The notes beneath the pieces were generated by a model. That model was not told the DNA's origin and made no database searches. It saw nothing but the letters and a program-made list of their open reading frames with translations. A DNA stretch of 64,000 nt, taken from Pseudomonadota bacterium (GTDB lineage Bacteria > Desulfobacterota > Desulfovibrionia > Desulfovibrionales > Desulfovibrionaceae). Where the stretch lies: the NCBI GenBank assembly GCA_018822105.1, contig JAHJLB010000014.1, forward strand, positions 1 to 64,000. Direction: 5' to 3'. This document shows, piece after piece, positions 8,630-16,331 of this stretch. The first letter of the stretch is position 1, and each line of letters opens with the position of its first letter. The translations under genes and the position numbers were made by a program.

Positions 8630-8660
8630 GCATGCGGGGCGCTTTTGTTTTGCCAAAGGC

Positions 8661-8704
8661 TTGAAACCTGCTGCTGCGCAATGGTTTACTGGTTTTATTA
8701 AACC
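8661..8704 (+). promoter_or_regulatory. Promoter candidate with inverted repeat before the rhodanese-rubrerythrin gene
   Basis: TTGAAA (8661-8666) and TTTACT (8685-8690) are 18 nt apart. The inverted repeat GGTTT-TATT-AAACC (8691-8704) would cover the start point and could be an operator. The 222-nt gap from 8630 to 8851 shows nothing else. Confidence 0.4.
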
Positions 8705-8851
8705 TTTGCATGAGTATTCTTCGTTGCGGACCCGGGGCGTGCCGCAATGGGGGCTCCTAGGCCTGCGCTTCTTTTCAGGCTGCGGCTTTGCGCCTTGCGC
8801 CCTTGCCCTCAGGCGGGCATATGGGTACAGGATCAATATGGAGACCTGCCC

Positions 8852-9676
8852 ATGAACAGAGTACGCCAAATCCCCGTGTCCGAGGCCCGCGCCTTCATCG
8901 ATTCCTCCCGGCTTGTCTCGCGCACCCTGCTTGATGTGCGCCAGGACTTTGAATACGCCGAGAGCCATATCCCCGGCGCCACGCTCATCCCCCTGCCCGA
9001 ACTGGCGGAGCGCGTCGGCGAGCTCGATCCGGAGCTGCCCGTGCTCGTCTATTGCCGCTCCGGAAAGCGCAGCCTTGCAGGGGCGAATCTACTGGCCGGA
9101 CTGGGTTTTGACCAGGTCATGAGCCTGGACGGCGGCATGGGCGCCTGGAACGGGTCGCAGGCGGCCGGGCCGCTGGACCTGGGCCTTGGACCGCTGCTGG
9201 CCGCCAAGACCCCGCAGGAGGCCCTGGAGCTGGCCTGGGGCATGGAGCTGGCGCTGGAGGAATACTATGCCGCCCTGGCGAACACGGCGGCGGACGTTGC
9301 GGCCGCGGCCCTGTTCCGGCGTCTGGCCGGATTTGAGGAGCGCCACCGGCGCACCCTGTCCGAAATCTGGAAACGCACTGGCGGCGCCGATGTGAGCGCC
9401 TTTGAGGAGCGCGCGCGGGCCTCAAGGGCGCCCGGGGTTCTGGAGGGCGGCATCGGCTCCGGCGATTATCTTGGGCTTTTGCACGACCCAGCCGACGTGG
9501 GCGAGGCGCTGGAGCTGTCCATGGCCGTGGAGGCCCAGGCCCTGGACCTGTACATGCGCAGGGCCAAGGCCGAAGAGGATGCGGACATGCGTCGCACGCT
9601 CATCCTGCTGGCTGAGGAGGAAAAGGCCCATCTCAAGGTGCTGGGCCTATTTGTGGACAGCAGGAAGCGTTTCTAG
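8852..9676 (+). CDS. Rhodanese-rubrerythrin (ferritin-like) fusion protein
   Basis: The 274-residue protein has two domains. Residues 1-110 are a rhodanese with the active loop VYCRSGKRS (Cys68), able to carry a persulfide. Residues about 125-274 are a four-helix ferritin-like domain with metal-binding Glu and His in ELALEEYY, FEERHRR, AVEAQALDLY and EEEKAHL, spaced as in rubrerythrin. No C-terminal rubredoxin CxxC domain is present. The ATG at 8852 has GGAG 8 nt upstream. A role in persulfide handling with peroxide or oxygen defence is inferred. It is convergent with the EamA gene, the two stop codons overlapping by 4 nt. Confidence 0.85.
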   Translation: MNRVRQIPVSEARAFIDSSRLVSRTLLDVRQDFEYAESHIPGATLIPLPELAERVGELDPELPVLVYCRSGKRSLAGANLLAGLGFDQVMSLDGGMGAWNGSQAAGPLDLGLGPLLAAKTPQEALELAWGMELALEEYYAALANTAADVAAAALFRRLAGFEERHRRTLSEIWKRTGGADVSAFEERARASRAPGVLEGGIGSGDYLGLLHDPADVGEALELSMAVEAQALDLYMRRAKAEEDADMRRTLILLAEEEKAHLKVLGLFVDSRKRF

Positions 9677-10560
9677 GCGCCGCGCTTCTGGAGCAGGTTC
9701 CCGCACAGGATGAGGGCCAGGCCGGCAAAGGTCGCTGCCTGGATGCTTTCGCCCAGCACGGCATGGATGAGCAGCAGTGACAGGAAGGGCGAGAGGAAGA
9801 TCAGGTTGCCCATGCGCGCCACGTTGCGCGTCTGGCGCATGGCGTACAGCCAGAGAACGAAGCTCACCCCCATCTCAAACACACCCACATAGGCAGCGGC
9901 CAGAAGCCCTTCCCAGACTGGGGGCGGCATTGCGCTGAACAGGAGCGTGGCCGCCAGCACCATTGGCAAGGCGCAGGCAAAGTTGAGTAGAAGCGCCAGC
10001 ACCGGGTCAGTGGCGCTTTTGGCGCTGCCGATCCAGTACAGGGCCCAGATGAGGGTGCTGCCCAGGGCCAGGCCCACGCCGAGCGGGCTGCCGAAATCCA
10101 GGCTTGTCAGGTTGCCCTGGGTGGAGAGCACCACAACGCCGGCATAGCCCACGCAGATGGCCAGGAGGTCGCGCCTTGCAAGCCGCTGGCCCAGGAGCGG
10201 CACGGACAGGAGCGAAAGGGTGATGGCCCAGGTGTAGTTCAGGGGCTGAGCCACCTGGGCGGGCAGCAGCGAATAGGCCTTGAACAGGACGAGGTAGTAC
10301 AGGAAGGGGTTGAGGGCGCCCAGCAGGCCGCAGTGCAGCAACTCGCGCCGGCTCAGGCTGCGCAGCAGGCGCAGCCGGCCCTGGATGGCCAGGATTAGGG
10401 CCAGGGTGCAGACCGAGACCAGGTCGGCCACTAGCAGGAGCTGGAGGTAGTCCAGGTGGCGCAGGGCGATCTTGAAGGCCGTAGCCACGGTGCTCCAGAT
10501 GAGCACCGCGCCCAAGCCGCAGAGGTAGGCCCGCCTATGCCGGGAGGATTCGCCCGTCAA
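9673..10560 (-). CDS. EamA/DMT-family transporter
   Basis: A 295-residue inner-membrane protein with ten predicted transmembrane helices arranged as two EamA repeats (about residues 12-145 and 155-292). Typical segments are GLGAVLIWSTVATAFKIAL and the PLNYTWAITLSLL helix. Members export or import small metabolites or amino acids; the substrate cannot be told. The start is a TTG with AGGG 7 nt upstream, 9 nt after the stop of the LOG-type gene, so the two are co-transcribed. Confidence 0.88.
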   Translation of the reverse strand: MTGESSRHRRAYLCGLGAVLIWSTVATAFKIALRHLDYLQLLLVADLVSVCTLALILAIQGRLRLLRSLSRRELLHCGLLGALNPFLYYLVLFKAYSLLPAQVAQPLNYTWAITLSLLSVPLLGQRLARRDLLAICVGYAGVVVLSTQGNLTSLDFGSPLGVGLALGSTLIWALYWIGSAKSATDPVLALLLNFACALPMVLAATLLFSAMPPPVWEGLLAAAYVGVFEMGVSFVLWLYAMRQTRNVARMGNLIFLSPFLSLLLIHAVLGESIQAATFAGLALILCGNLLQKRGA

Positions 10561-10569
10561 GAGCCGGCC

Positions 10570-11226
10570 CTAGATGACCACATGGCGGCGGATGTGCTCC
10601 ACGGCCTCCTCGTTTGAGTCGGTGAGCAGGAACAGGTCCATGTCCCTTGGTCCGCAGTAGCCGTCGGCCACCAGCCTGCTCTGGAACCAGTCCACCAGCC
10701 CGCCCCAGAAGTCCTTGCCCAGCAGGACGATGGGAAAGGCCTTGATGCGCTTGGTCTGGATGAGCACAAGGGCCTCGGAAAGCTCGTCCAGGGTGCCGTA
10801 GCCTCCGGGCAGGGCAACGTAGGCCATGGCGTACTTGATGAACATGAGCTTGCGCACGAAGAAATAGCGGAAGTCGCAGCGCACGTTGAGAAAGGGGTTG
10901 TTGCGCTGTTCCAGGGGCAGGTGGATGTGCAGCCCCACGGACTGGCCGCCGGCCTCGTAGCAGCCCTTGTTGCCCGCCTCCATGAGGCCGGGGCCGCCGC
11001 CGGTGATGACCGTGAAGCCCGCATTGGCGAGCTGTGCGGTCAGGTCCATGGTCTTCTCGTACCAGGGCTCACCGGCCTTGACCCGGGCTGAGCCGAACAC
11101 GGAGACGGCTGGGCCGATGTCGTTCAGGGTTTCGAATCCGTCCACGATTTCCGAAAGGATCTTGAACAGACGCCACGACTCCTGCATGGAGAGATCGTCG
11201 ATCAGGTACTGCTTGGAGTTGGGCAT
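10570..11226 (-). CDS. LOG/TIGR00730-family nucleoside-monophosphate phosphoribohydrolase
   Basis: The 218-residue Rossmann protein has the two signatures GGGPGLMEAGNKG and PGGYGTLDE of the LOG family, which releases free bases from nucleoside 5'-monophosphates (cytokinin activation in plants, PpnN-like roles in bacteria). Older annotation calls it lysine decarboxylase, which is wrong. The ATG at 11226 has GAGG 5 nt upstream; an in-frame GTG at 11232 lies inside that site. It heads a two-gene unit with the EamA transporter. Confidence 0.88.
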   Translation of the reverse strand: MPNSKQYLIDDLSMQESWRLFKILSEIVDGFETLNDIGPAVSVFGSARVKAGEPWYEKTMDLTAQLANAGFTVITGGGPGLMEAGNKGCYEAGGQSVGLHIHLPLEQRNNPFLNVRCDFRYFFVRKLMFIKYAMAYVALPGGYGTLDELSEALVLIQTKRIKAFPIVLLGKDFWGGLVDWFQSRLVADGYCGPRDMDLFLLTDSNEEAVEHIRRHVVI

Positions 11227-11412
11227 TTTCACCTCGGGGTTGCGCTTTTAGTGGTTGCGGGCCTGTGGCTTCTTTGGCAAACATGTGCCAGTCCGGGCGA
11301 TTCGCGCCGGACGTGGCTTGTGTACACGGAATCATGCGCAATCGGAAGAGCGGACCGCAGTTGGGTCCCGGAAATCCGAGCGTCAACCCCCCAGATGGGT
11401 AGAGGGCAAGGT

Positions 11413-13110
11413 ATGAAGATCGATTTCCTGGGCGCAGCCCAAGCCGTCACCGGTTCCTGCTACATCCTCGAGACCGGCGGCCACCGCTTTTCCGTCGACT
11501 GCGGCATGCATCAAGGCAACGCCGAAATTGAAAAGCGCAACCTGAACGTGGATGGCTACCGGCCCAGCGAACTGGATTTCATCCTGGTGACCCACGCCCA
11601 CATCGACCATATCGGCCTCTTGCCGCGCGTCGTGTCCGAAGGGTTCAAGGGCAGGATCTACGCCACCCCGCCCACCCGCGACCTCATGCAGATCCTGCTC
11701 CTCGACAGCGCGCACATCCAGGAGATGGAGGCCGAGCAGCACCAGCGCAAGGGCCAGCGCCGCGGCAACAAGACGGCCCAGCCCCCCTACACTTCGGGCG
11801 AGCGCCGGGTCAAGGGCGTGGGCCAGTTCCCGTACACCGCCTCCGAGCGCCGCAGCGCCATGCTCGATCAGCCCCTGTATACCACCGCCGACGCCATGGC
11901 CACCTTCCCGCTCATCCAGACCATCGAGTACAACAAACCCTTTGAGCCGGCGCCGGGCATCCGCGTCACCTACCGCGACGCCGGGCACATCCTGGGCTCG
12001 GCCTTCATCGAGATCGAATACATGGAGGACGGCAAGCCCACCAAGCTCATCTTCTCCGGCGACCTGGGCCGGCCAGGCCAGCTCATTCTGCCGGACCCGA
12101 GCAAGGGCGGCAGCGCGGACTACGTGTTTCTCGAGTCCACCTACGGCGACCGCAACCACAAGAGCGCCGAGACCAGCCGCGAAGAGCTGGCCGCGGCCAT
12201 CGCCTACAGCTACAAGAACGGTGAGAAGGTCATCATCCCGGCCTTTGCCGTGGAGCGCACCCAGCAGATCCTCTACACCCTCTTTCTCTTGAGCGAGGAG
12301 GGCAAGCTGCCCGCGGACATGCCCGTGTACCTGGACAGCCCCCTGGCCATCCAGGCCACGGAGATCTTCCGCAAGCACCCGGACTATTTCGACCAGACGA
12401 CCCAGGCCCTGCTCAAGGCCGGCAAGGACCCCCTGGCCCTGAAGAACCTGCGCTTCAGCCAGACCGCCGAGGAGTCCCGCGCCATCAACAACGAGGCCGG
12501 CTCGGCCGTGGTCATTTCGGCCAGCGGCATGGCCAATGCCGGGCGCATCCGCCACCACCTGCGCCATAACCTCTGGCGCAAGGGCGCGAGCATCGTCTTC
12601 TGCGGCTACCAGGGCGAGGGCACGCCGGGCCGCAAGATCGTCGACGGGGCCAAGAGCATCACCATTTTCGGCGAGGACATCGCCATCGCGGCCAAGATCT
12701 TCACCATCGGCGGATTTTCCGCCCACGCGGGCCAGACCGAAATCCTCCAATGGCTCAAGACCTTTGACGGCAAGGACACCAAGGTCATCCTGATCCACGG
12801 CGAAGTGCGCGCCCTGAACACGCTCAGCATGCTCGTCAAGGACCAGCTGGGCATGGAGGTGCATGTGCCCTCCTATCTGGAGGAGCTGACCCTTGAGCCC
12901 GGCAAGGTCATGGTGCCCGTGGTGGATGTGGACAAGGCCCTGCCGCGCATCGACTGGGACTTCCTCCTGTCCGATTCCCGGGTGCTCTTCGCCGAGTTCC
13001 AGAAGCGCATGGAGCAGGCCAAGGACAAGCCCTGGGTTGCCCAGACCGAAATCCGCGAGCGTTTCCTGGACTTGAACCGCAAGATGGTGGAGATCATCTC
13101 CGAGTTCTAG
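11413..13110 (+). CDS. Metallo-beta-lactamase/beta-CASP RNase-like protein
   Basis: This protein of 565 residues has the MBL motif HAHIDHIG (His61, His63, Asp65, His66), GDLGRPGQ and ESTYGDR of the beta-CASP domain, and a C-terminal RMMBL motif GGFSAHAGQTEIL. These mark the CPSF73/RNase J/YsxB-like two-zinc nuclease fold. Insertions around residues 105-165 (between the MBL strands, rich in Arg and Tyr) make it longer than the usual 450-540 residues. The start at ATG 11413 gives the canonical MKIDFLGAAQ beginning. It is followed by rsmD after 12 nt, so an RNA-processing role fits. Its target is unknown. Confidence 0.88.
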   Translation: MKIDFLGAAQAVTGSCYILETGGHRFSVDCGMHQGNAEIEKRNLNVDGYRPSELDFILVTHAHIDHIGLLPRVVSEGFKGRIYATPPTRDLMQILLLDSAHIQEMEAEQHQRKGQRRGNKTAQPPYTSGERRVKGVGQFPYTASERRSAMLDQPLYTTADAMATFPLIQTIEYNKPFEPAPGIRVTYRDAGHILGSAFIEIEYMEDGKPTKLIFSGDLGRPGQLILPDPSKGGSADYVFLESTYGDRNHKSAETSREELAAAIAYSYKNGEKVIIPAFAVERTQQILYTLFLLSEEGKLPADMPVYLDSPLAIQATEIFRKHPDYFDQTTQALLKAGKDPLALKNLRFSQTAEESRAINNEAGSAVVISASGMANAGRIRHHLRHNLWRKGASIVFCGYQGEGTPGRKIVDGAKSITIFGEDIAIAAKIFTIGGFSAHAGQTEILQWLKTFDGKDTKVILIHGEVRALNTLSMLVKDQLGMEVHVPSYLEELTLEPGKVMVPVVDVDKALPRIDWDFLLSDSRVLFAEFQKRMEQAKDKPWVAQTEIRERFLDLNRKMVEIISEF

Positions 13111-13122
13111 CCGGAAGGACGC

Positions 13123-13722
13123 ATGCGCATCATTGCCGGGACATATGGCGGACGGACCATCCGCACCGTGGAGGGGCCGGGCTATCGTCCGGCCACGGCC
13201 AACGTGCGCCAGGCCGTGTTCTCAATGCTGGAGGCGCGCGGGGTGGACTGGGCCGGGGCGAGGGTGCTGGACCTCTTTGCGGGCAGCGGCAGCCTGGGCC
13301 TGGAGGCCTTGAGCCGTGGCGCGGCCTGCGCCTGGTTTGTGGAGAAGAATCCGCGCGCCGTGGACTGCCTGCGCGCCACCCTGCGCGATCTGGGGGTTCC
13401 GGCTGCGCGCTTCCGGGTGCTGCAGGCCGATCTGTTGAAAACCCTGGCCCGCCCTGCGCAGGCGGCCTTTGACGTGCTGTTCGTCGACCCGCCCTACGGG
13501 CTGGACCTGCTGCCCCCGGCCCTGGACAAGGCCGTGGGCGGCGGCTGGGTGGCCCCCGGAGCCTTTGTGCTGGCCGAGGTCGAGGCCAGGGCCGCATTCG
13601 AGGCCCAGGTTCCCTCCCAACTCATTCCGCAGGCCGACAGGCTCTACGGGCAGACAAGGATACTGCTGTGGCAGAACAAAATCCCAGACTCGCCATCTAC
13701 CCCGGCACCTTCGACCCCCTGA
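13123..13722 (+). CDS. rsmD: 16S rRNA (guanine-966 N2) methyltransferase
   Basis: This protein of 199 residues starts MRIIAGTYGGRTI, as RsmD does, and has the SAM-binding DLFAGSGSLGLEAL and the catalytic VDPPYG for N2-guanine methylation of small-subunit rRNA. It acts on the assembled 30S subunit. The final 18 codons overlap the coaD reading frame by 55 nt, an unusually long same-strand overlap that adds a Pro/Ser-rich tail. It belongs to the unit with the beta-CASP gene, coaD and miaA. Confidence 0.95.
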   Translation: MRIIAGTYGGRTIRTVEGPGYRPATANVRQAVFSMLEARGVDWAGARVLDLFAGSGSLGLEALSRGAACAWFVEKNPRAVDCLRATLRDLGVPAARFRVLQADLLKTLARPAQAAFDVLFVDPPYGLDLLPPALDKAVGGGWVAPGAFVLAEVEARAAFEAQVPSQLIPQADRLYGQTRILLWQNKIPDSPSTPAPSTP

Positions 13723-14174
13723 CCCGGGGGCATATGAGCCTCATCAACCGGGGTCTGAAGATCTTCGAGACCGTCATCGTGGCCGTGGCCAAGAGCACGC
13801 CCAAGAAGACCTGCTTTACCCTGGAGGAGCGGGTGGACATGGCCCGGCAGTCCTTCCCGGCGGAGCCGCGCATCATCGTGGAGCCCTTTGACGGCCTGCT
13901 CATCGATTATGTGCTTCGCCGGGGCGCAGGAGCCATCCTGCGCGGCCTGCGCGCGGTGAGCGACTTCGAGTACGAGTTCCAGATGGCCCTCATGAACCGC
14001 AGGCTCTCCCGCGACGTGCAGACCGTGTTCCTCATGACGGACTACAAGTGGATGTACTTGAGCTCCACCATCGTCAAGGAGGTCGCGCTGCACGGCGGCA
14101 GCGTCAAGGGCCTGGTGCCGGAGCCGGTGCTGGCCATGCTGAGCGACAAGCACAAGGCCCTGGGCAGGGGCTAG
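13668..14174 (+). CDS. coaD: Phosphopantetheine adenylyltransferase
   Basis: The 168-residue enzyme makes dephospho-CoA from 4'-phosphopantetheine and ATP. The nucleotidyltransferase signature is present as GTFDPLTRGHMSL (TRGH at residues 19-22, for T/HxGH), and SSTIVKE corresponds to the ISSTxVRE motif. The GTG at 13668 lies inside rsmD; later starts would remove the first strand, so the overlap is real. It is followed by miaA after 11 nt. Confidence 0.95.
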   Translation: MAEQNPRLAIYPGTFDPLTRGHMSLINRGLKIFETVIVAVAKSTPKKTCFTLEERVDMARQSFPAEPRIIVEPFDGLLIDYVLRRGAGAILRGLRAVSDFEYEFQMALMNRRLSRDVQTVFLMTDYKWMYLSSTIVKEVALHGGSVKGLVPEPVLAMLSDKHKALGRG

Positions 14175-14185
14175 CGGGCCGAAGC

Positions 14186-15112
14186 ATGACCAGCCTGCGC
14201 GCCCTGTGCCTCCTCGGCCCCACCGGGTCCGGCAAGACCGGGGCCGCCCTGGCCCTGGCCCGCGAGCTTCCGGTCACGGTCATCAACTACGACTCCCGGC
14301 AGGTCTACGTTGATTTTCCCATCGTCACGGCCCAGCCGGAGGCCCAGGAACTGGCCCTTTGCCCGCATCGTCTGTACGGCTTTCTGCCCACCCTGGAGGC
14401 CATGAGCGCGGCGCACTTCGCTGAGCTGGCCCGAGCCGAGATCGCCCAGGTCAGGGAGCAGGGACGGCTGCCCGTGCTTGTGGGGGGAACGGGGCTGTAT
14501 CTGCGGGCCCTGGAGCAGGGCCTGGCGGACATTCCGCCCGTGCCGCAGGAGGTGCGCCAGTGGGTGCTTGGGCGCATGGAGCGCGAGGGGCCGCAGGCCC
14601 TGCACGCCGATCTGGCCCAGGCCGATCCGGTGACGGCGGCGCGGCTGCACCCCAACGACACCCAGCGCATCGCCAGGGCCCTGGAGGTCTTTCTGGGCAC
14701 GGGCAGGCCGCTCACGGCCTGGTTCGAGGACCAGAAGCAGGGGCAGACCGGGGTGGAGCTGTGCAAGGTCGGCCTGTCCTATACCCTGGGTGAGCTGGAG
14801 CCCGGCCTGTCCAGGCGCATCGACGACATGCTTTCGCGCGGGGCCGTGGACGAGGTGCGCAGCGCCTGGGCGGCCACCCCGGACCGGGATGCCCCGGGCT
14901 ATTCGGGCATCGGCTGCACGGAGCTTTTGGCCCACCTGCTGGACGGCCTGGACCTGGCCGAGGCCTGCGGCCTCTGGTTCCGCAACACCCGGGCCTACGC
15001 CAAGCGCCAGCTGACCTGGTTCGCCAAGGAGGAGGGCGTGCGCTGGGTGCGGCCCGAAGGCCTGGGCCGCCTGCCGGAACTGGCGCGCACCTGGGATTCC
15101 GGAGCCGCCTGA
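14186..15112 (+). CDS. miaA: tRNA dimethylallyltransferase
   Basis: The 308-residue enzyme adds a dimethylallyl group to N6 of A37 in tRNAs reading UNN codons. The P-loop GPTGSGKT is at residues 11-18, followed by the NYDSRQVY and GGTGLYL motifs and a C-terminal TRAYAKRQLTWF segment. The ATG at 14186 is chosen by alignment; the frame is open further upstream into coaD. It is the last gene of the beta-CASP-rsmD-coaD-miaA unit and is convergent with the alcohol dehydrogenase gene. Confidence 0.95.
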   Translation: MTSLRALCLLGPTGSGKTGAALALARELPVTVINYDSRQVYVDFPIVTAQPEAQELALCPHRLYGFLPTLEAMSAAHFAELARAEIAQVREQGRLPVLVGGTGLYLRALEQGLADIPPVPQEVRQWVLGRMEREGPQALHADLAQADPVTAARLHPNDTQRIARALEVFLGTGRPLTAWFEDQKQGQTGVELCKVGLSYTLGELEPGLSRRIDDMLSRGAVDEVRSAWAATPDRDAPGYSGIGCTELLAHLLDGLDLAEACGLWFRNTRAYAKRQLTWFAKEEGVRWVRPEGLGRLPELARTWDSGAA

Positions 15113-15131
15113 GCCTCCTTGCGTCCCTGCC

Positions 15132-16322
15132 TCAGGGCGCGAACACCCCTTCGAAGATGGCGCGCACGTCGGCCTCGCCCATGGGCACCGGCGTGTTCAG
15201 GAACTGGCGCGACCCCCTGAGCTCAAGGGCCGCCGCCACATACTGCGGCACAGCCTCGGCGCTGAAGCCCAACTCCTCTGGCCGCAGATCGGCCAGGCCC
15301 ACGGCCTCCAGCAGCGCCTCCAGGGCGTTCAGGAAGGGGTGCCCCTCCTCGTCCTCGTCTCCGCCCAGGCCGAAGCCCATGGCCACCGCCAGGTTGAGCA
15401 GGCGGTCGCTGGTCTCCTCATGGCCGCGGGCCAGCTGGATGAGACGCGCGAAATACGGCCGGCAGAGCAGCACCAGGCCGGCGCCATGCTCGGTGTTGTG
15501 GTTGGAGCCGCTGAAGGAATACTCCAGGGCGTGCTGGGAGATGGGCGAGGACAGGGACAGGCACATGCCCGCAGCCGTGCTGGCCCAGGCCAGGGCCGTG
15601 CGGGCGTTTATGTCCGAGCCGTCGTCCACGGCCGCAGGCAAAAAGCGCGTCACCAAGTGCGCGGCCTCCAGGCAGAGCATGTCGCTCATGGGCTGCCGGG
15701 CCGTGGACAGAAAGCATTCCGCGGCGTGGAAGAAGGCGTCCATGCCGGTGATGGCCGTGAGGCGCTGCGGCACCGAGCAGGTCAGTTCCGGGTCGATGAC
15801 GGCCAGGGCAGGGTAGAAGGCCGGATGCACGAAGCCGCGCTTGCCGGGCGCGCCGCAGAGCACGGCCACGGCGTTGCCCTCGGTGCCGGTGCCGGCCGTG
15901 GTGGGGATGGCCACCACGGGCAGGCCCTGTGCCCCCTCGTATTTTTGTCCGGTCATGTTCTCCCAGAAGGGGCCGTTATTGGCCGCGGCCAGGGCGATGC
16001 ACTTGGCCGAGTCGATGACGCTGCCCCCGCCGAGGCCCACGATGAAGTCCACGCCGAGCTCCCTGGCCCGCGCAGCGGCGGCGTCCACGTCCTCGGTCCT
16101 GGGGTTGGCGCGCACGCCGTCGAAGACCACGCTTTTGACCCCGCGCGCGGTCAGCAGGCCCTGCACGCGCCCCAGGTAGCCCTGGCGCAGGATGTTGCCG
16201 CTGGCGCCGATGACGAGCATGGCCTGCTTGCCCTGGGGCAGATGCGGGGTGGTTTCCAGTTCCGAGAGCCTGCCGGGGCCGAATACGAGGGTCGTGGGCA
16301 GGCGGAAGGTGAACGAAAGCAT
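15132..16322 (-). CDS. Iron-containing alcohol dehydrogenase
   Basis: This 396-residue group III dehydrogenase has the NAD(P) site GLGGGSVIDSAKCIA and IPTTAGTGTEG, and the metal-binding residues in TGMDAFFHAAE and SQHALEYSFSGSNHNTEHGAG. Such enzymes interconvert short alcohols or diols and aldehydes and are abundant in sulfate reducers. The ATG at 16322 gives a normal N-terminus. It begins 10 nt after the dsbD stop on the same strand, so the two may be co-transcribed. The substrate cannot be fixed from sequence. Confidence 0.92.
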   Translation of the reverse strand: MLSFTFRLPTTLVFGPGRLSELETTPHLPQGKQAMLVIGASGNILRQGYLGRVQGLLTARGVKSVVFDGVRANPRTEDVDAAAARARELGVDFIVGLGGGSVIDSAKCIALAAANNGPFWENMTGQKYEGAQGLPVVAIPTTAGTGTEGNAVAVLCGAPGKRGFVHPAFYPALAVIDPELTCSVPQRLTAITGMDAFFHAAECFLSTARQPMSDMLCLEAAHLVTRFLPAAVDDGSDINARTALAWASTAAGMCLSLSSPISQHALEYSFSGSNHNTEHGAGLVLLCRPYFARLIQLARGHEETSDRLLNLAVAMGFGLGGDEDEEGHPFLNALEALLEAVGLADLRPEELGFSAEAVPQYVAAALELRGSRQFLNTPVPMGEADVRAIFEGVFAP

Positions 16323-16331
16323 GAGCTGCTC

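Noticed and set aside
6611-8968. 785-codon open frame on the minus strand opposite the U32 peptidase gene
   Set aside because: It is antisense to a gene with clear family motifs, has a low-complexity Gly/Ala/Gln/His composition and arises from high GC codon use.
11227-11412. Upstream extension of the beta-CASP gene to 11251
   Set aside because: The extra 54 residues have no similarity to the family, and the canonical start MKIDFLG is at 11413.
11383-12864. 493-codon minus-strand frame opposite the beta-CASP gene
   Set aside because: Low-complexity composition and no motifs; shadow of the real gene.
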